Assembly: GCA_905183005.1 (NCBI GenBank)
Contig: CAJJDO010000084.1
Span: 382,886-446,885 of the forward strand
Direction: 5' to 3'
Source: Paramecium pentaurelia
Lineage: Eukaryota; Ciliophora; Oligohymenophorea; Peniculida; Parameciidae
Length of the DNA: 64,000 nt
The notes under the pieces are model-generated. The model saw only the letters and a list, made by a program, of their open reading frames with translations. It had not been told where the DNA came from and did no database searches. Shown here piece after piece: positions 11,316-23,800 of this stretch (within the stretch, counting starts at the first letter, position 1; each line of letters starts with the position of its first letter). The translations under genes were made by a program, and so were the position numbers.

Positions 11316-11345
11316 AGATCACAATATAAATATTATTTAATTTAA

Positions 11346-11819
11346 TCATCTTTTTCTACATTTTCTACATTTCCAATCCATCTAATCAATTTCTTCTTGT
11401 GTTTTATTAAGAGGTATTCCTGCACAACTTTAATGATACCAACATTTTTTTTCACTGCATTCAATCCATTTAGTATCAGTTCCAGGACAATTAGGATTTT
11501 CACATTTTTAATTAGTTTATTCTTCTCTATCAGATGTTTTTTCATCATTGCTCATAAACATACATTCATAATCACTCCGTACTCTTTTTTCAGGATTATA
11601 AGCAATTAAATAAGCTTTCTCAGTTTCTGATAAATATTTATCATCTTATTAGTATATATTGGCTTTTCCAAACTTTATTTCATTTAAAAATTCTTCCTTT
11701 TTGAATTGAGAAATTTGTTTTGTATTTAATTTCTATTTCATTATTTCTAATGTTGCTCCAGGTATCCAATATTCTAAGGTTCTTTTGATATTTAATTATT
11801 CTTAATATTAGAGATCCAT
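11346..11819 (-). CDS. PHD-finger protein
   Basis: 157 residues without intron. The last 50 residues form a PHD-type zinc finger: CENPNCPG, WIECSEKKCWYHQSCAG, then MDWKCRKC, giving the C4-H-C3 order with the conserved Trp before the last cysteine pair. PHD fingers read histone tails, so a nuclear, chromatin-related role is likely. The first 100 residues (EYWIPGATLEIMKQKLNTK, FKKEEFLNEIKFGKANIY) are unassigned. It reads in the same direction as the TFIIH gene and is divergent, 40 bases apart, from the next gene. Confidence 0.8.
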
Positions 11820-11859
11820 TATTAAAAATTATTGTTATAAATATTATTGTAATAAAAAG

Positions 11860-12617
11860 ATGAAAAGCATTGTGAAAACAGAAGAAGATTCTCCAAAAAA
11901 GCCTATTTGGGAATCTCTATTAGAAAGGGTATTCTAATCAATTAATCTAGGGATCATGTAAAAAGTAAGAAATAAACAGAAAAATAAAGGAAAAGGAAAT
12001 TAAAGATGAAGAGCTTGATCCAGAATGTACTTTTAAACCTTTTTTAATCAATTAAAATTGTAAAATATCATTATTATATTTCAGAACTATAACTTGATAA
12101 ACCTTTTTATTAGAGACAATTAAAATGGTTGGAAGATAGAAAACAAAAGATTCAAGAAAGGATAGATGGCGCTAAAGATAAGAGTTTAGAAAAGTGTTCA
12201 TTCCAACCACAATTAGGACCATCTCCTTAAATACCTGAAGTAGATATCAGAAATACTAAAGGAATGGATTCATTCATCTAAAGATAAGAAAAAGCAAGAA
12301 AATTAAAATAAGAAAAACAAGTATTATTAAATAATCCATATTCTCATTTAAGTTCAGAAAAGAAGGCTGTTTTGACAGTAATATATAGCATTTATTCTAT
12401 ATAGAATCAATCATATTATAGTAACAATCATCCAATTTCAAAGGAATACGAGTCTATTAAGAAACAAGAAAGAATTGAATTTTCAAAAGCTATAGAGAAT
12501 TCATAAGAAATTGAAACTTAATCATAAACCTAATAATAGTAGAAAATGTAATTGGGTATGGCTATGAAAATGTTACACAATCAATTATATAATATTCAAT
12601 TTAATAGTGAATTTTGA
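11860..12617 (+). CDS. Hypothetical conserved-type coiled protein
   Basis: 227 residues after removing introns at 11929-11950, 12060-12084 and 12378-12404. No named family. The segment FYQRQLKWLEDRKQKIQER is a motif I associate with ciliate proteins of unknown function. A CSFQPQLGPSPQIPEVDIRN stretch and the motif NNPYSHLSSEKK follow. The C-terminus is Gln-rich and ends KMQLGMAMKMLHNQLYNIQF. The third intron is 27 bases (a multiple of three) without a stop, so splicing there is inferred from its GTA..TAG ends and AT content. Confidence 0.55.
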
Positions 12618-12680
12618 TGTGTTTATACTTACATTATTAGATAATAATAATATATTTATTATATTTACTTTGATGATATT

Positions 12681-13467
12681 TCAATATGTCTTTTTGATTC
12701 TCTCTGCATTCTTAGGAGAATCATATATTGTTGGTGGTCTACGCATTTCATGTTAGAAGTGATTGTATTCAAAAGTTCTATTTGATCTTCTTGTATAAGC
12801 TAATTCCATTAAGAAATCAAACATATCATCCTATAATAACTAATCTTATTTACTGTGCATGCATATGCTGCTTCATAAAACATTGCATAACATGGATATA
12901 CTTTGGCTCTTTTCAAATAATCAGCTTCTGTCTTATCCATTTTAAAGTGTTCAGCCTAGTCACAATCAAACCATTTCTAAAATCTAAGAGCACATAATGT
13001 AAAATAATCTTATTATGATTAATAAGTAGGATAAGGAACATACACTTTCTATTTTGGAGGTAATCCAACTTAAAAGCAATTTGTTCTACCAGTAGGTGTT
13101 GTACCTCTAAATGGAAATAGACAATCTTCCAATGCCCCTATAAACATTAATAAGAATATATTACATCCTTCGAATAATATGGTGTAAACATCATCAGGTT
13201 CCATTAATGAATATTTATTAGCTGTAGTATCGAAATAGAAACACTATTTATTATATGAATATTACCTTTGTATATAATCTGAACCAATCTTTCAATTAAT
13301 CTTTTTCCCAAACAGCATCAGTTCTCAATACAAAATCTTTTTCGTAATCTTTCCAATTTATTCCTTAAACTAAATTATAAGCAACTACCTTTGTGGGAGA
13401 AATCATAATTAGGAGGCATTTTATGGAAATCTTTGGGCAATGTCTCCAATAAAGGTTGTGTAGCCAT
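12681..13467 (-). CDS. Twin-cysteine (CHCH/COX6B-like?) protein, one frameshift
   Basis: About 240 residues, introns at 13244-13265 and 12831-12853. Not clearly assigned, but the C-terminal half has CALRFQKWFDC (C-x9-C) followed by CYAMFYEAAYAC (C-x10-C). The x9/x10 pairing is the spacing seen in the COX6B type of CHCH protein, imported into the mitochondrial intermembrane space. The linker between the pairs is longer than in COX6B. Near 13409-13413 the frame must shift by one base: MPPNYDFS is in one frame and KVVAYNLVQGINWKDYE continues in the next. Reading a CCC run as CC would fix it. Alternatively translation starts at the in-frame ATG just before, losing the first 20 residues. Confidence 0.5.
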
Positions 13468-13672
13468 TTTATTTAATTTATTATTATTATATTTATATTA
13501 ATATCCATGGCAATTGAGTTAGAAATATATTTATGTATTAAAAATATACTTTCCATATTTAGACTCTAAAAGTCGATATTAGAATTGATTATTGTAATAC
13601 TATTTATTTTCTTAAGAAAATTAAAGATATTACAATATTGAATTGTTAAATTAAAATTAATAATTAAATTAA

Positions 13673-14965
13673 ATGGATCCTGAAAATGATTAAGAAATTA
13701 TTGATTCTATTGTGAATGGTATTTTTATATCTTAATGTTCAGCTTTAGAAAGTGATGATGATAGATCGTTTTCACCTTCTTAAACTAGATCGGATACCAA
13801 TAGAACTTATTCTCCCTAAATTAAGAGATTGTAATAACCTTAGTATTAAATATTCACATAAATAGATATTCAATTAAGAAAATTTAAAGTCCAATTATAG
13901 GCTTTAAATTAGATTGTTGGACAATTCAACCATTCAACTTGGATGATGACTAATACTTAGATGGAGATTTAGTATGCATTAAATTTTTATATAGATTCTT
14001 AAATGTAAGGATTAAACTAACAGCAGGAAAATCTAAGGTCTATTTGAAAAAGGAAATGATGAACAAAGAGAATTTATATTTTAAAAATTATTACCCGGAA
14101 TTGTTTCACTTGCAAATGATATTTTCGGAAACTATGTTGTTCAAAGAATTTTAGAATAAGGTAATTAGTTATAAAGAGAATTGATTTTTGAACTCTTATC
14201 ATAGTAAATACTAGTTTTATGTTATAATACTTATGGATGTAGAGTAGCTCAAAAATTGTTAGAAATTTCTTATAATACTTTTAAGTTTGATTAGATATTC
14301 AATATTTTATCATCTGAAATCAGGAATTTAGTACTTGATACTAATGGAAATCATGTGATTCAAAAAATTGCTGAATTGGTTAAATTTTAGAAAAGTGAAT
14401 GGTTGATTGAAGGTGTTTTGGGATAGATTCAAAAACTATCAAATGATTCTCATGGATGCAGATTAATATAATAGATATTAGAATTATCTTCCATTTCATA
14501 AGTAATGATATAGATTAACAAAAAAGTTAAATAATATTTATAAGGAATTATTATCCATATAAGATGAATTATGCTTTTCATAATATGGAAACTATATCAT
14601 TTAAATATTGTTACATAGAGGACCAAGTGATGTTATTTATAAAATTTAAAATGGTATTATTAAGAATTTGGAGAAATTGAGTTGTGATAAATTTGGAAGG
14701 TATTCTATAATATTTAAATAGTAATGTTGTTGATAAAAGTGTAAATATTTCAGTTTATATGAGAAAAGAAATATTAAAAGTATTCATTCATAATATGAAT
14801 GTCTTTTATAAATTATCTAATAATTGTTATGGTAATTATGTAATATAGAATTTCTGTAAATAACTTGAATATAATTAATTAATAAAATTATCATATGATT
14901 CAAGTTAATTTAATACTCAATTTGGTTAACATGTATATTAAACCTTATAAAAATTGAAAAATTGA
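13673..14965 (+). CDS. Pumilio-family (PUF) RNA-binding protein
   Basis: Binds mRNA 3' regions and represses them. 408 residues, introns at 14005-14023, 14502-14526 and 14700-14721. PUF repeats are plain: LANDIFGNYVVQRILEQG, LCYNTYGCRVAQKLLE, LVLDTNGNHVIQKIAEL, LSNDSHGCRLIQQILE, LCFSQYGNYIIQILLHRG, LSCDKFGSNVVDKSV and LSNNCYGNYVIQNF. Each repeat carries the usual base-contacting triplet, for example N-Y..Q, C-R..Q, N-H..Q and S-N..D. The second intron ends in AAG, and choosing it restores the standard 36-residue spacing between repeats. The first 110 residues are polar and likely disordered. Confidence 0.9.
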
Positions 14966-15097
14966 TTTAATTATTAGATAATATTTAATATCCAAAATGG
15001 ACATTAATATAAATTTTGGATTTTAAATATTATTTTTGTATATATTGTAAATATATAAATCTTGATATCAATATTATTTATATTATCTAAATTTATA

Positions 15098-15897
15098 ATG
15101 GGCAGAGATATTGAAAAGATGAAAGATAAACATGTATATCCATTTTATCTTAACTGAAGGGATCTTCAAGCAAAAAGAATAAAAAAGACAAAAAGGAAAA
15201 GAAGGAAAAACATAAGAAAAAGGACAAGAAATAGAAAAAGGAGGGTTAAAAGTAAAAATAATAAAAGAAAAACCAATGGGGAAAATATGGTACAATAAGG
15301 TTATATAATATCATTATTAAAGCAATACAGACATGTATTTAAAACGTGAGGAGTTTTTGATGTGGCTATCAGATGTTAAAATGCTAAATATTGAAGCAAT
15401 CACACCTTAGGAAGAGAAGAAATTTTTTGAAGAATATGTTGAATGTTATAATACAGCGACCTTTCCATCTAAGAAATTTTATAATTTCAAGTTTTGGTTT
15501 GAGAAAGAATAACTTAAAGAACATTTGTAATAAGCAGAGATTGAAATGCTCACTTTTGATGATGAAAAAGAAAAATAGTATATTAATTGTTTATTAAATT
15601 TTTAATAGGAAAGAACAATAGGAATAAAAGGAATTGATTAAAAAATAAAAATTATAAAGAGAATATTAACATCTTCATGAATTTTAGAATATTGTAATAA
15701 ATTGAGTATTTATTAAGGCACAAGACATGCAAAAATAGAAACAACTTTAAGAACTCTTGAGACATTATTTGTAGATGGGTAATCATGAGGCTGCTGTAAA
15801 AATTTAAAAGTAACTTAATCCTATCCATACTATCGATATGAATCAAATCTAATAATAACCACCAATTGACTTTGACTATGATTATGATAATTTCTGA
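15098..15897 (+). CDS. SCI1-like lysine-rich nuclear protein
   Basis: 231 residues; introns at 15134-15159, 15300-15322, 15578-15608 and 15694-15717. The N-terminus is a run of Lys and Ser (GSSSKKNKKDKKEKKEKHK). A domain follows: KYGTISNTDMYLKREEFLMW, LSDVKMLNIEAITPQEEKKF, FEEYVECYNTATFPSKKFY. That layout resembles the style cell-cycle inhibitor 1 (SCI1) family of plants and protists, whose molecular role is poorly known. The C-terminus is a coiled segment ending in an acidic DFDYDYDNF. The family call is from memory of the motif order and only moderately sure. Confidence 0.6.
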
Positions 15898-16019
15898 TCC
15901 TTTTAATATATATATATATTAAATACAAAGATATTCAATTTAATATATATAATATGTTAAAGAGTATAATAAAATTAAAATGTGTAGCTGTTAATTTATA
16001 TAAATAATTTGAATATCAA

Positions 16020-17887
16020 ATGGCAAAAATAATAGATAATTATATATTAATTGAGGGTATAGGATAAGGAACATTTGGTGAAATACATAAAGGCAGAAAT
16101 TTAATATCCAAAGAAGCAGTGGCTGTGAAAACTATTAAATTAGATAGATTTTTAAATGATTCAATATTGAAGGATATGATAATTAATGAAATCTAAGCAT
16201 TAAAAAAATTAGAGGATTAATACATCGTAAGAATGATTAAAATGCTAAAATCGGCTAATAATATTTATTTAGTATATGAACACTTAAATGGGGGATCGTT
16301 AGCAAATTATTTATACGAAAAAGGTAGACTAACAGAGTAAGAAGGAAGATAAATTATGTCAAATGTATTTAAGTATACTTTTATTCTTAATATTTAGAGG
16401 TTTTAAGACTTTAAATCATGAGAAAATCATTCATAGAAATATCAATCCAAATAATTTATTTTTTAATGATGGAATAGTTAAGATAAAGAATTTCTTTTGT
16501 TGTAAATCACCAGCAAGTTAGAAATTATTTGATCCTGGTAATATATATATATATATATTATATAGAAAACTTTATATACTCTGCTCCTGAAGTATTGTTA
16601 AAGACATAATAGCCGCAATATGAAGACAAATGTGATATATTCTCTTTGGGATTAGTGTTTTATAAGATGTTTTTAGGATAATTACCATTCCCAGAAACTT
16701 TAACTTAAGATCAACTTATTGATTTATATAAAAATTAGTAATTCAATCCAAATGTTGAAGATTTATCAGAGAATACTGCTTACATTTTGAATGGAATGTT
16801 ATAAGTTGATTAAGCAAGAAGAATAGAATGGCAAACTTTATTTCATGAAGATTAAGTACCTACTATGTCAGGTTTAGTAAATTCTACCAATACGAATTTT
16901 GCTTCAAATTATTAAATTAATTCATAAGTATAATAATTTGAGACTGGAGGTTAAAATTTTTATATTTCACAATAATCTTTATAAAATCATATAACTACTA
17001 GTCCAAATGAATTAGTTAAACGAAAAACAAATGTTTCTGATAAAGAAAACATAAAATTAAATAAAGAAAATGATTAAGCTTAAATCTTTGCTAAAACAAC
17101 AGAAAAAGAATAATATCTATAATAATAATAATCATAATAATAAACTTTATAAATTTAATCATCTAATATTAATAGTTCCTCTTAAAATGTAGTTAAATAA
17201 ATTTAAAATTAATTAAGTGAATTAAGACATAAATTTAATATAATAATATAAGGAACATGTAAAATTGAATAATTAGAAAATTGGTCAGCTAAAATTAAAA
17301 CAGAAATATGCATGATATTCTTATTAAAAAAAGCAATTAAATGCATAAATGAAATGTTAGATATTTGCTAGAATACTGATAGATAATGGGCAATTTCAAA
17401 GAATAAATCAGAAATAATTAAGATTCTATAAAAAGACTTTGATGATTTAGTTACAAATTATAAACATGTTAAATAAATGGTATAGAAATAACTATCTTAT
17501 TGAATAGAACACTTGTCCACATGAAGAATTAAATACACACGAAATGATAGATGAATAATATGTGGATAATGTATTAATAATGATAGCAAAATAAATTGCT
17601 ATGGATTTAGGATAAATTCGATCAAGTATGAGAAGTAATTCTCAAATTAAAAGCAATGTAATTTATATATTTTCTAATTTAATTAGTCATTTAATTATGA
17701 ATAAACTAGTTAGAGGAATGGCAGCTTTATTGAATCAAAATAAGGTACTTCAAATTAATACATTTTTGCAATCTTTTTAATTGATTTAGTTAAAGGAATG
17801 AATTTTGAAGATTAAAAACCTTATTTTAAAAAGTTAGAAGAATCAAAATTACCAGAATTGTTAGATTTTAAACTCAAATCTATTTGA
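16020..17887 (+). CDS. Degenerate ULK-like protein kinase (pseudokinase)
   Basis: 585 residues, introns at 16373-16397, 16538-16565, 17480-17507 and 17658-17686. The N-lobe is kinase-like: glycine loop GIGQGTFGEI at residues 13-22 and ATP lysine K37 in VAVK. The catalytic loop reads IIHRNINPNN (130-132 is HRN, so the catalytic Asp is Asn). The DFG site reads IKNFFCCK, so the metal-binding Asp is also lost. SAPEVL and DIFSLGLVFYKM of the C-lobe are intact. This pattern suggests a pseudokinase with a scaffolding or allosteric role. The C-terminal 300 residues are Gln/Asn-rich, then helical. It sits in tandem with two other genes on the plus strand, 40 bases before the next. Confidence 0.75.
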
Positions 17888-17927
17888 TTGTATATTTTAT
17901 AATAAACATATTAATAAATTTATTTTT

Positions 17928-19129
17928 ATGATCTAAAAAACTGAATACTTTGTCAATGAAGATTAAGAAAGAGAATATAGAATTCAAAGTAAGAATAGTA
18001 TACATTAATTAAAGGGATGGAAAAATAATTAATTGAAAATTAGTTTACTAAATAAACATATCCCAAAAAATATGATTATACACTATAAAAAAGTGATTAT
18101 GCTGTTCCAATTAATTAATTGGATTATAAATCATTTTATCAATCTTATATGCCTTAAGATTAGAAATAGATAAGCCTTTAAAATATATAAGTTGTTTAAA
18201 ATAAAGCTTCATCATTTATATTTAGCCATGATAATAATAAAAAAGAATTAACTCCAAATAAAAAACAACAATAATTATTATATAGAGATATTTTATAAAA
18301 ATAAGTTGAAGAAAAATAAATATAATTAAAATAGTAAAAAGTGAAGCACGAATGCACTGATCTCTTTACAAATAATTTGTAAAACATAACAAATAATAAG
18401 ATTAATAATTTAAGTAAGTCAGAATATTAGAATTATTTATAATTATAAATATAAGAAAAATAAGGCAGTAATAAAATATTTGATTCTCCTAATAAAAATT
18501 AATAATAAGTTGAGGAATAGAATTAAGATAAAAATTCTAAAGGATCAAAAGAATTTTAAATAATTTAGAAGTAATTAAAATAATATTAGGAAGAAAAAAA
18601 ATAAAAGGATAGAAAACTTTTACTGCAGTAGAAATTTGAGTAGTCAACGTCAATTCATGAGAAAACAAAGGAAAAGACTTATTCTCCTGAGTTTCATAAT
18701 AGAAAGAGAAATTTTATCTAAGAAGATGAAGACGAAAAAGCAAGAACTCAGCAATAAAAAAGTGTTGTATCCAAAATATTGACTGAATAAATATAAGAAA
18801 AATAAAAAAAAAGGAATGAAGAGAAAAAATAATAGGAGACAGAAGATAAATTGGCTGAAGAGAGATGGAAAAATGAGGTTTAAATGATGAAAGAGGAGAA
18901 AAAAAAAGAAGAAGAACTTAAAAAGGAATAATAAGGAAGTAATTGAATTATGATTAATAATTTTATTTAGAAATTCAATAAGAGAATATTAGAATGCATT
19001 AAATGAGGCTTAAGCAATAATAAGGTAAAAAAAGGAGCAATTCGAATTCACTATAATAATCAAAGAATGAAGAAGAGTTTAAAGAAGAACTTAAAATGAT
19101 TCAATAAGAAATAGAAGAATAATAATATT

Positions 19130-19202
<73 letters not shown>

Positions 19203-19872
19203 GATATAGTAATAATATTAATAATAAATAGAGTAATAATAATATTAATAATAATAAATTATCTCAAAAAATGAATAGGAGGAAGAAATATCATAATAAT
19301 ATTATTAATATGCAGAATAGAATATTAAACCAAATAAAACAATAAGTTTTATTGATTAATAGAATTTAGAATTAGACTAAATAAAACATTAGATGATAGA
19401 ATAATAATAGTAATTAGAAAGACAAATTCATGCTGCAAAAAGTTTGGCTTAAATAGGATTATTAGAAGGGAAGAATAGAATAGAAAAAGAATTCATAATT
19501 TAAACAGGTAGATATAATAAATACTTTAATGAAGATTATTCAATAGGATTGTTAAATAAAAATTAAAGTAAATATTAATATGAATTACCCTTTCTGTTTA
19601 ATTAAAAAATTTAGCATGATTATTTATATACAGATAATCTTTTAGACAAAGTTCATATAAATGGTAAATCTACATTGATTCCAATATCTACTCAGCTTAA
19701 CAAAAAAAATCCATCAACATATTAGATATCAACAGATTAATAACAAAATTAAGCTAGGTCGAAATCTATTTCTCAAAATTCCAAATAACATTTTCATACT
19801 TAACTATTAGATTCACAAAATCTTAAGTAAAATGATGCTTTGAGTAAATTGCTTTTAGAGTATCATGAATGA
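17928..19872 (+). CDS. Poly-Q coiled-coil protein
   Basis: 628 residues, introns at 17989-18014 and 18939-18970. No known family. The centre is a long charged coil (IQEKQKKRNEEKKQQETEDK, LAEERWKNEVQMMKEEKKK). A poly-glutamine tract follows, broken by Tyr and Ile, then a C-terminal part with KHQMIEQQQQLERQIHAAKS and RYNKYFNEDYSIGLL. The poly-Q is written almost purely in TAA codons. Such proteins in ciliates are often cytoskeletal, but nothing here proves that. The frame was checked across the second intron (phase 1) and needs no frameshift. Confidence 0.65.
19120..19260 (+). repeat. (TAA)n trinucleotide tract coding poly-Q
   Basis: A Q-rich coding stretch with a pure TAA run of 23 codons at 19132-19200, followed by interrupted TAA/TAG/TAT/ATA codons. 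In the standard code this would be nothing but stops. In the ciliate code it is poly-glutamine inside the gene at 17928-19872. Simple repeats like this are length-variable and error-prone in assemblies. Confidence 0.85.
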
Positions 19873-19961
19873 ATTAATAAATATCAACTCGTATTAACAA
19901 TAAATTCTATTTCATCATTAATATTAATTAATAGATTATTCATAAAAGTGCAATAATTCAA

Positions 19962-20805
19962 TCAAGGCATACAACATTAACTATCCTGTTCAACTCCTTT
20001 TTTATTTTATTTTTATTATTATTATGGTGAGTTCTATTACAATTTCATTCCTACTTTACTTTTTTAATTTCTAATATTTATGAGATTAAATTGTTTACTA
20101 ATTTGGTTTTCCAACTCTTAAGATGATTTGCCTAGTAATTAAACTAAAACAATTTTCAATATTGATGTTTGTTTTAGCAGATGTTTCAATATATGAAATA
20201 TTAAATGATTTAGCTTGAATGATAAAATTGAATACCTAATGCTTCAGCTTCATCTGTTGATACTCTTCTTTAAGAGCTATCTATTTTATTTCCAACTAAT
20301 ATTTTATTAACTGATTCTGCTGCAAATTTATCAATCTCTTGCATCCATTATCTAATTTAGTTAAAGGATTCTCTATCTGTAACATCGAAGACTATAATGA
20401 TTCCTTAAGCTCCTCTAGAATTTAATATTAAATATGAAATACCTATAATAACTGCTTGTAATAGTTCTGAATCTATCCTGACCTGCTGTGTCCCACTAAA
20501 ATATTGGAATTATGTATGTTTACTATTTACAATTTGACAGTTGATTTATCAATTTAAAATACTTTAATTTTCTAATGTATTTAAACATATATATTTACAA
20601 AATCAACACCAATAGTATTATAGAAATGATTTGTAAATTAGTTTTCCTATATTTTTAAATTTTTAAATTATTACGCTAAATCTCATTAACATACATGATT
20701 TACCTACTCCACTATTTCCAATTAATAAGACTTTAAATAAATAATCACTAATTTAGTAAATGATATTTACCATTCTGAACTTTATTGTACATAATAATCT
20801 GACAT
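19962..20805 (-). CDS. Rab-family small GTPase
   Basis: A membrane-traffic GTPase of 219 residues, split by seven introns (20748-20770, 20647-20674, 20572-20598, 20496-20523, 20415-20442, 20214-20235, 20071-20098), all 22-28 bases. P-loop GNSGVGKS is at residues 22-29, NTIGVDF in switch I, WDTAGQDRF at 69-77 with the GTPase glutamine, GNKIDS and ETSAK for guanine binding. Switch I and WDTAGQ are of the Rab1/Rab8 type. The last intron is needed to reach the C-terminus CCMP, whose cysteine pair is the normal Rab prenylation site. This clean ending strongly supports the exon structure. Confidence 0.92.
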
Positions 20806-20855
20806 AGTTTATAAGAATATAAAAATTAGAATTAATAATAATTAATATAAATAAA

Positions 20856-23800
20856 TCATAGTATAATGTCATATTTCGACCTTGTGATTTTACGATTTTG
20901 AATTCTTAACTTATTCAAAGGAGTACTCTCTTCATATTCAGCTAATTCAGCCATTTCATTTTCTATTTCAGCAATTTTTATTTGTTGCAATTAATTTTAA
21001 AAAGTATTTCTTCTTAATAAACTACGTTTTAAAGTAATAGAATCTTATTTTTAGAGAGAATTCTTTCTTTTCTTACCACTACTTTAATTACTCATTGTAT
21101 CCTTCAAACTCACTCTACATTCATCATCAAATAACATTCTATTAATGATATTTTGTGGATCTGTATAAGATAATCTTATATTCGAGACTTCATTATCTTC
21201 TTCTCCACTACTACTGCTACTATAATTATCTTCAATAAATATTCCTAATCTTTTTATTTCATGACTCTTTATAACACTTTTTTCAATTACATTAATATCT
21301 ACATCAAATCTTTTAATTCTATAGAATAAAATATACAATAGACCTTATATATATTATAATATAATATTACCTTCAAATTTTATGTATAATGGCAGAGTTC
21401 TTCTTTATTTAGCATTTAACTATTTAATCTAATAATTATTTGAATTTGGTGATATAAATTCTGCAACTCTAGCTATAGCTTCTATAAATTCAATGAATTG
21501 CATTTCAAAGTGTCTCTTCTAAGTAATTTCATCTACTTGCATCATTATTGATTGTAAATAAATAAAATAGAGTTATTATTCATTTATTAAATTAGGAAAA
21601 AAGTCTGAATTTTAAAGTAACATCCTAAAATCTTAAAAAGAAACATATTTTTCTTTAGCATGTGGTTTATTCGAGAAACTTGAAGTATAAGAAAATAATT
21701 ATTTTAGAAATGGCAATTTGAGTCGAATTGTCATATCCATAATTTATGTCCAATATCTCTCATCTCTCCACTATTATGCACATCCATAATCTAAAATAAA
21801 ACCAAATTATCCTGTTTATGCTTGCATCATTTTATCAAATCCTTAAGCTATACTTGAACAATTTCCTTATTTAACATATGTTTCCTTAGCTAATCTTATT
21901 AATAACTCTAAAAATTGATGTCTAACTAATGCTCTTTCTTGAATATATTAAGATTTTAATTCTTTAATAACTATAGTACTAATTAGGCATATTTCCCAAT
22001 CTACTTATTTAATCAATTGATTATTTTTAGATTAATAATAAAATCCTTAAATTGTTTAAATATTTATTCTTGGAAAATCCTATTCACATTACTATGAGGC
22101 TAAATATTTATAGCAAGAGATTATGTATTTATAATATTTCTTTAATTGTTCCTATAAATAATTAAATTTTAATTTACTTTCAAAGGATTGATCTCATTAT
22201 TATTCATTAAATGTTTTAATATTTTACTATTCTCTAGATCTGCTTCCAAACATTATTCTAAATGTGCTTCTGTATCTTCATCAAAATCTTTGAAAATAGA
22301 ATTATCTAAAGTCCATTTTCTTTTTTTAGCTAATTCAACATCAAATTCCACTATTTTTTCAGGTTCTCTAGGTTTACATTAAATATTAGCTAAATAATGT
22401 TTTTTTTTATCAAAAATAGGAGTAGATTATGATGTTTACATCATATTAACTGTATGTAAAGGTTAACTTTATAATACTTTTCCATTAGAATATTCCATTT
22501 GTACACCAAAGTTTCTTAATTAAGAATGAATTTAAGTTTAGATTGTCTTTTGATCTTTAGCATAAACTTAAACATTTTATACTGGATTACTGAAGAAATA
22601 TCTAATTGTTTGATTAGGTGGACACATTCTATATAGAGTAAAATATCCATCATTTGTTTTTTGCATAAGTGATGGCTAATAATCTTCAAATTCAAGATGA
22701 ATAAATATTGGATCTTCATCTAAATATCCAGATTTATGTGGTTTCCATTAAAACATTATTTCAACCCAACCTTAACAAATCCAACAACTTTCCAATTATA
22801 AATTTACTATATCCACACTTTAAATTCTAATAAATTCATTCTTTTTCTTTTAAGTTTATTATTCCATCTATTGCATTTGTAATTCAAGTTATTTCTTATC
22901 TTATTCTTCTATATTAATATCATCTTATTATGATTCTGTAACTAATTTTTTGTTTTTTTATTCTTTAAGATATCCTTTATGATTTATTTCATAATTTGAA
23001 TTACCTTCAAAATGAAATCCATATATAATCTTATTAAATTCTAATTCATTTGCTATTTTCTTAGAATCAATATCTTTGAAATCATTATGTGATAAATCTA
23101 AGTGAATTAATTCAGGATGAGGTCTTCCAATCAAATTACATATTTCATTAGTACAATCCTTATTTCCTCCTAATTTATTAAATGAAATATCTAAAACTTT
23201 TAACACAGAATTCTTACTCAATCCTTTAAATAAGAATATGCCTCCTTTAAATGTTATTTTATTATAATGTAGATATAATTCCTATATGATATTATTCTAT
23301 TATTAATAATTATAATATATACTTTTTTCATCATCTTTCCAAATGGTTCCATAACTTAATCCTAAATTTAATTATGAGACAAATTTAGAACTCTTAAACA
23401 TTTATTATTTTACAATGAACCAATTAAGTATTTTAAACCTTAATCTCCAATTTGATTGTTTTCTAGATTAAGTTCAATTACAAATTAGTGTTATTTTAAT
23501 AGTAATTTTTATAGAAATAAACATCCATTTTTAGATATTTTATTATTTTTTAAATCTAAATATTAAACTGATTTTGGTAATTAATCCAAAACTATTTCCA
23601 AATCTTCATTATTCAAATTATTAGAACTAATATTAAGTCTTTCTAATTAATTGAATGTTGATGATCCTAATCCTGCTGCAAACATCTTAATATATTATTG
23701 ACTACTTAATTAACCAGCAACACTAATTTCTTTTTTGTTATGATTATCAATTATTTGCATCTTTCTAGGCATACATTATTGTTATTCCATAGCTTTATTT

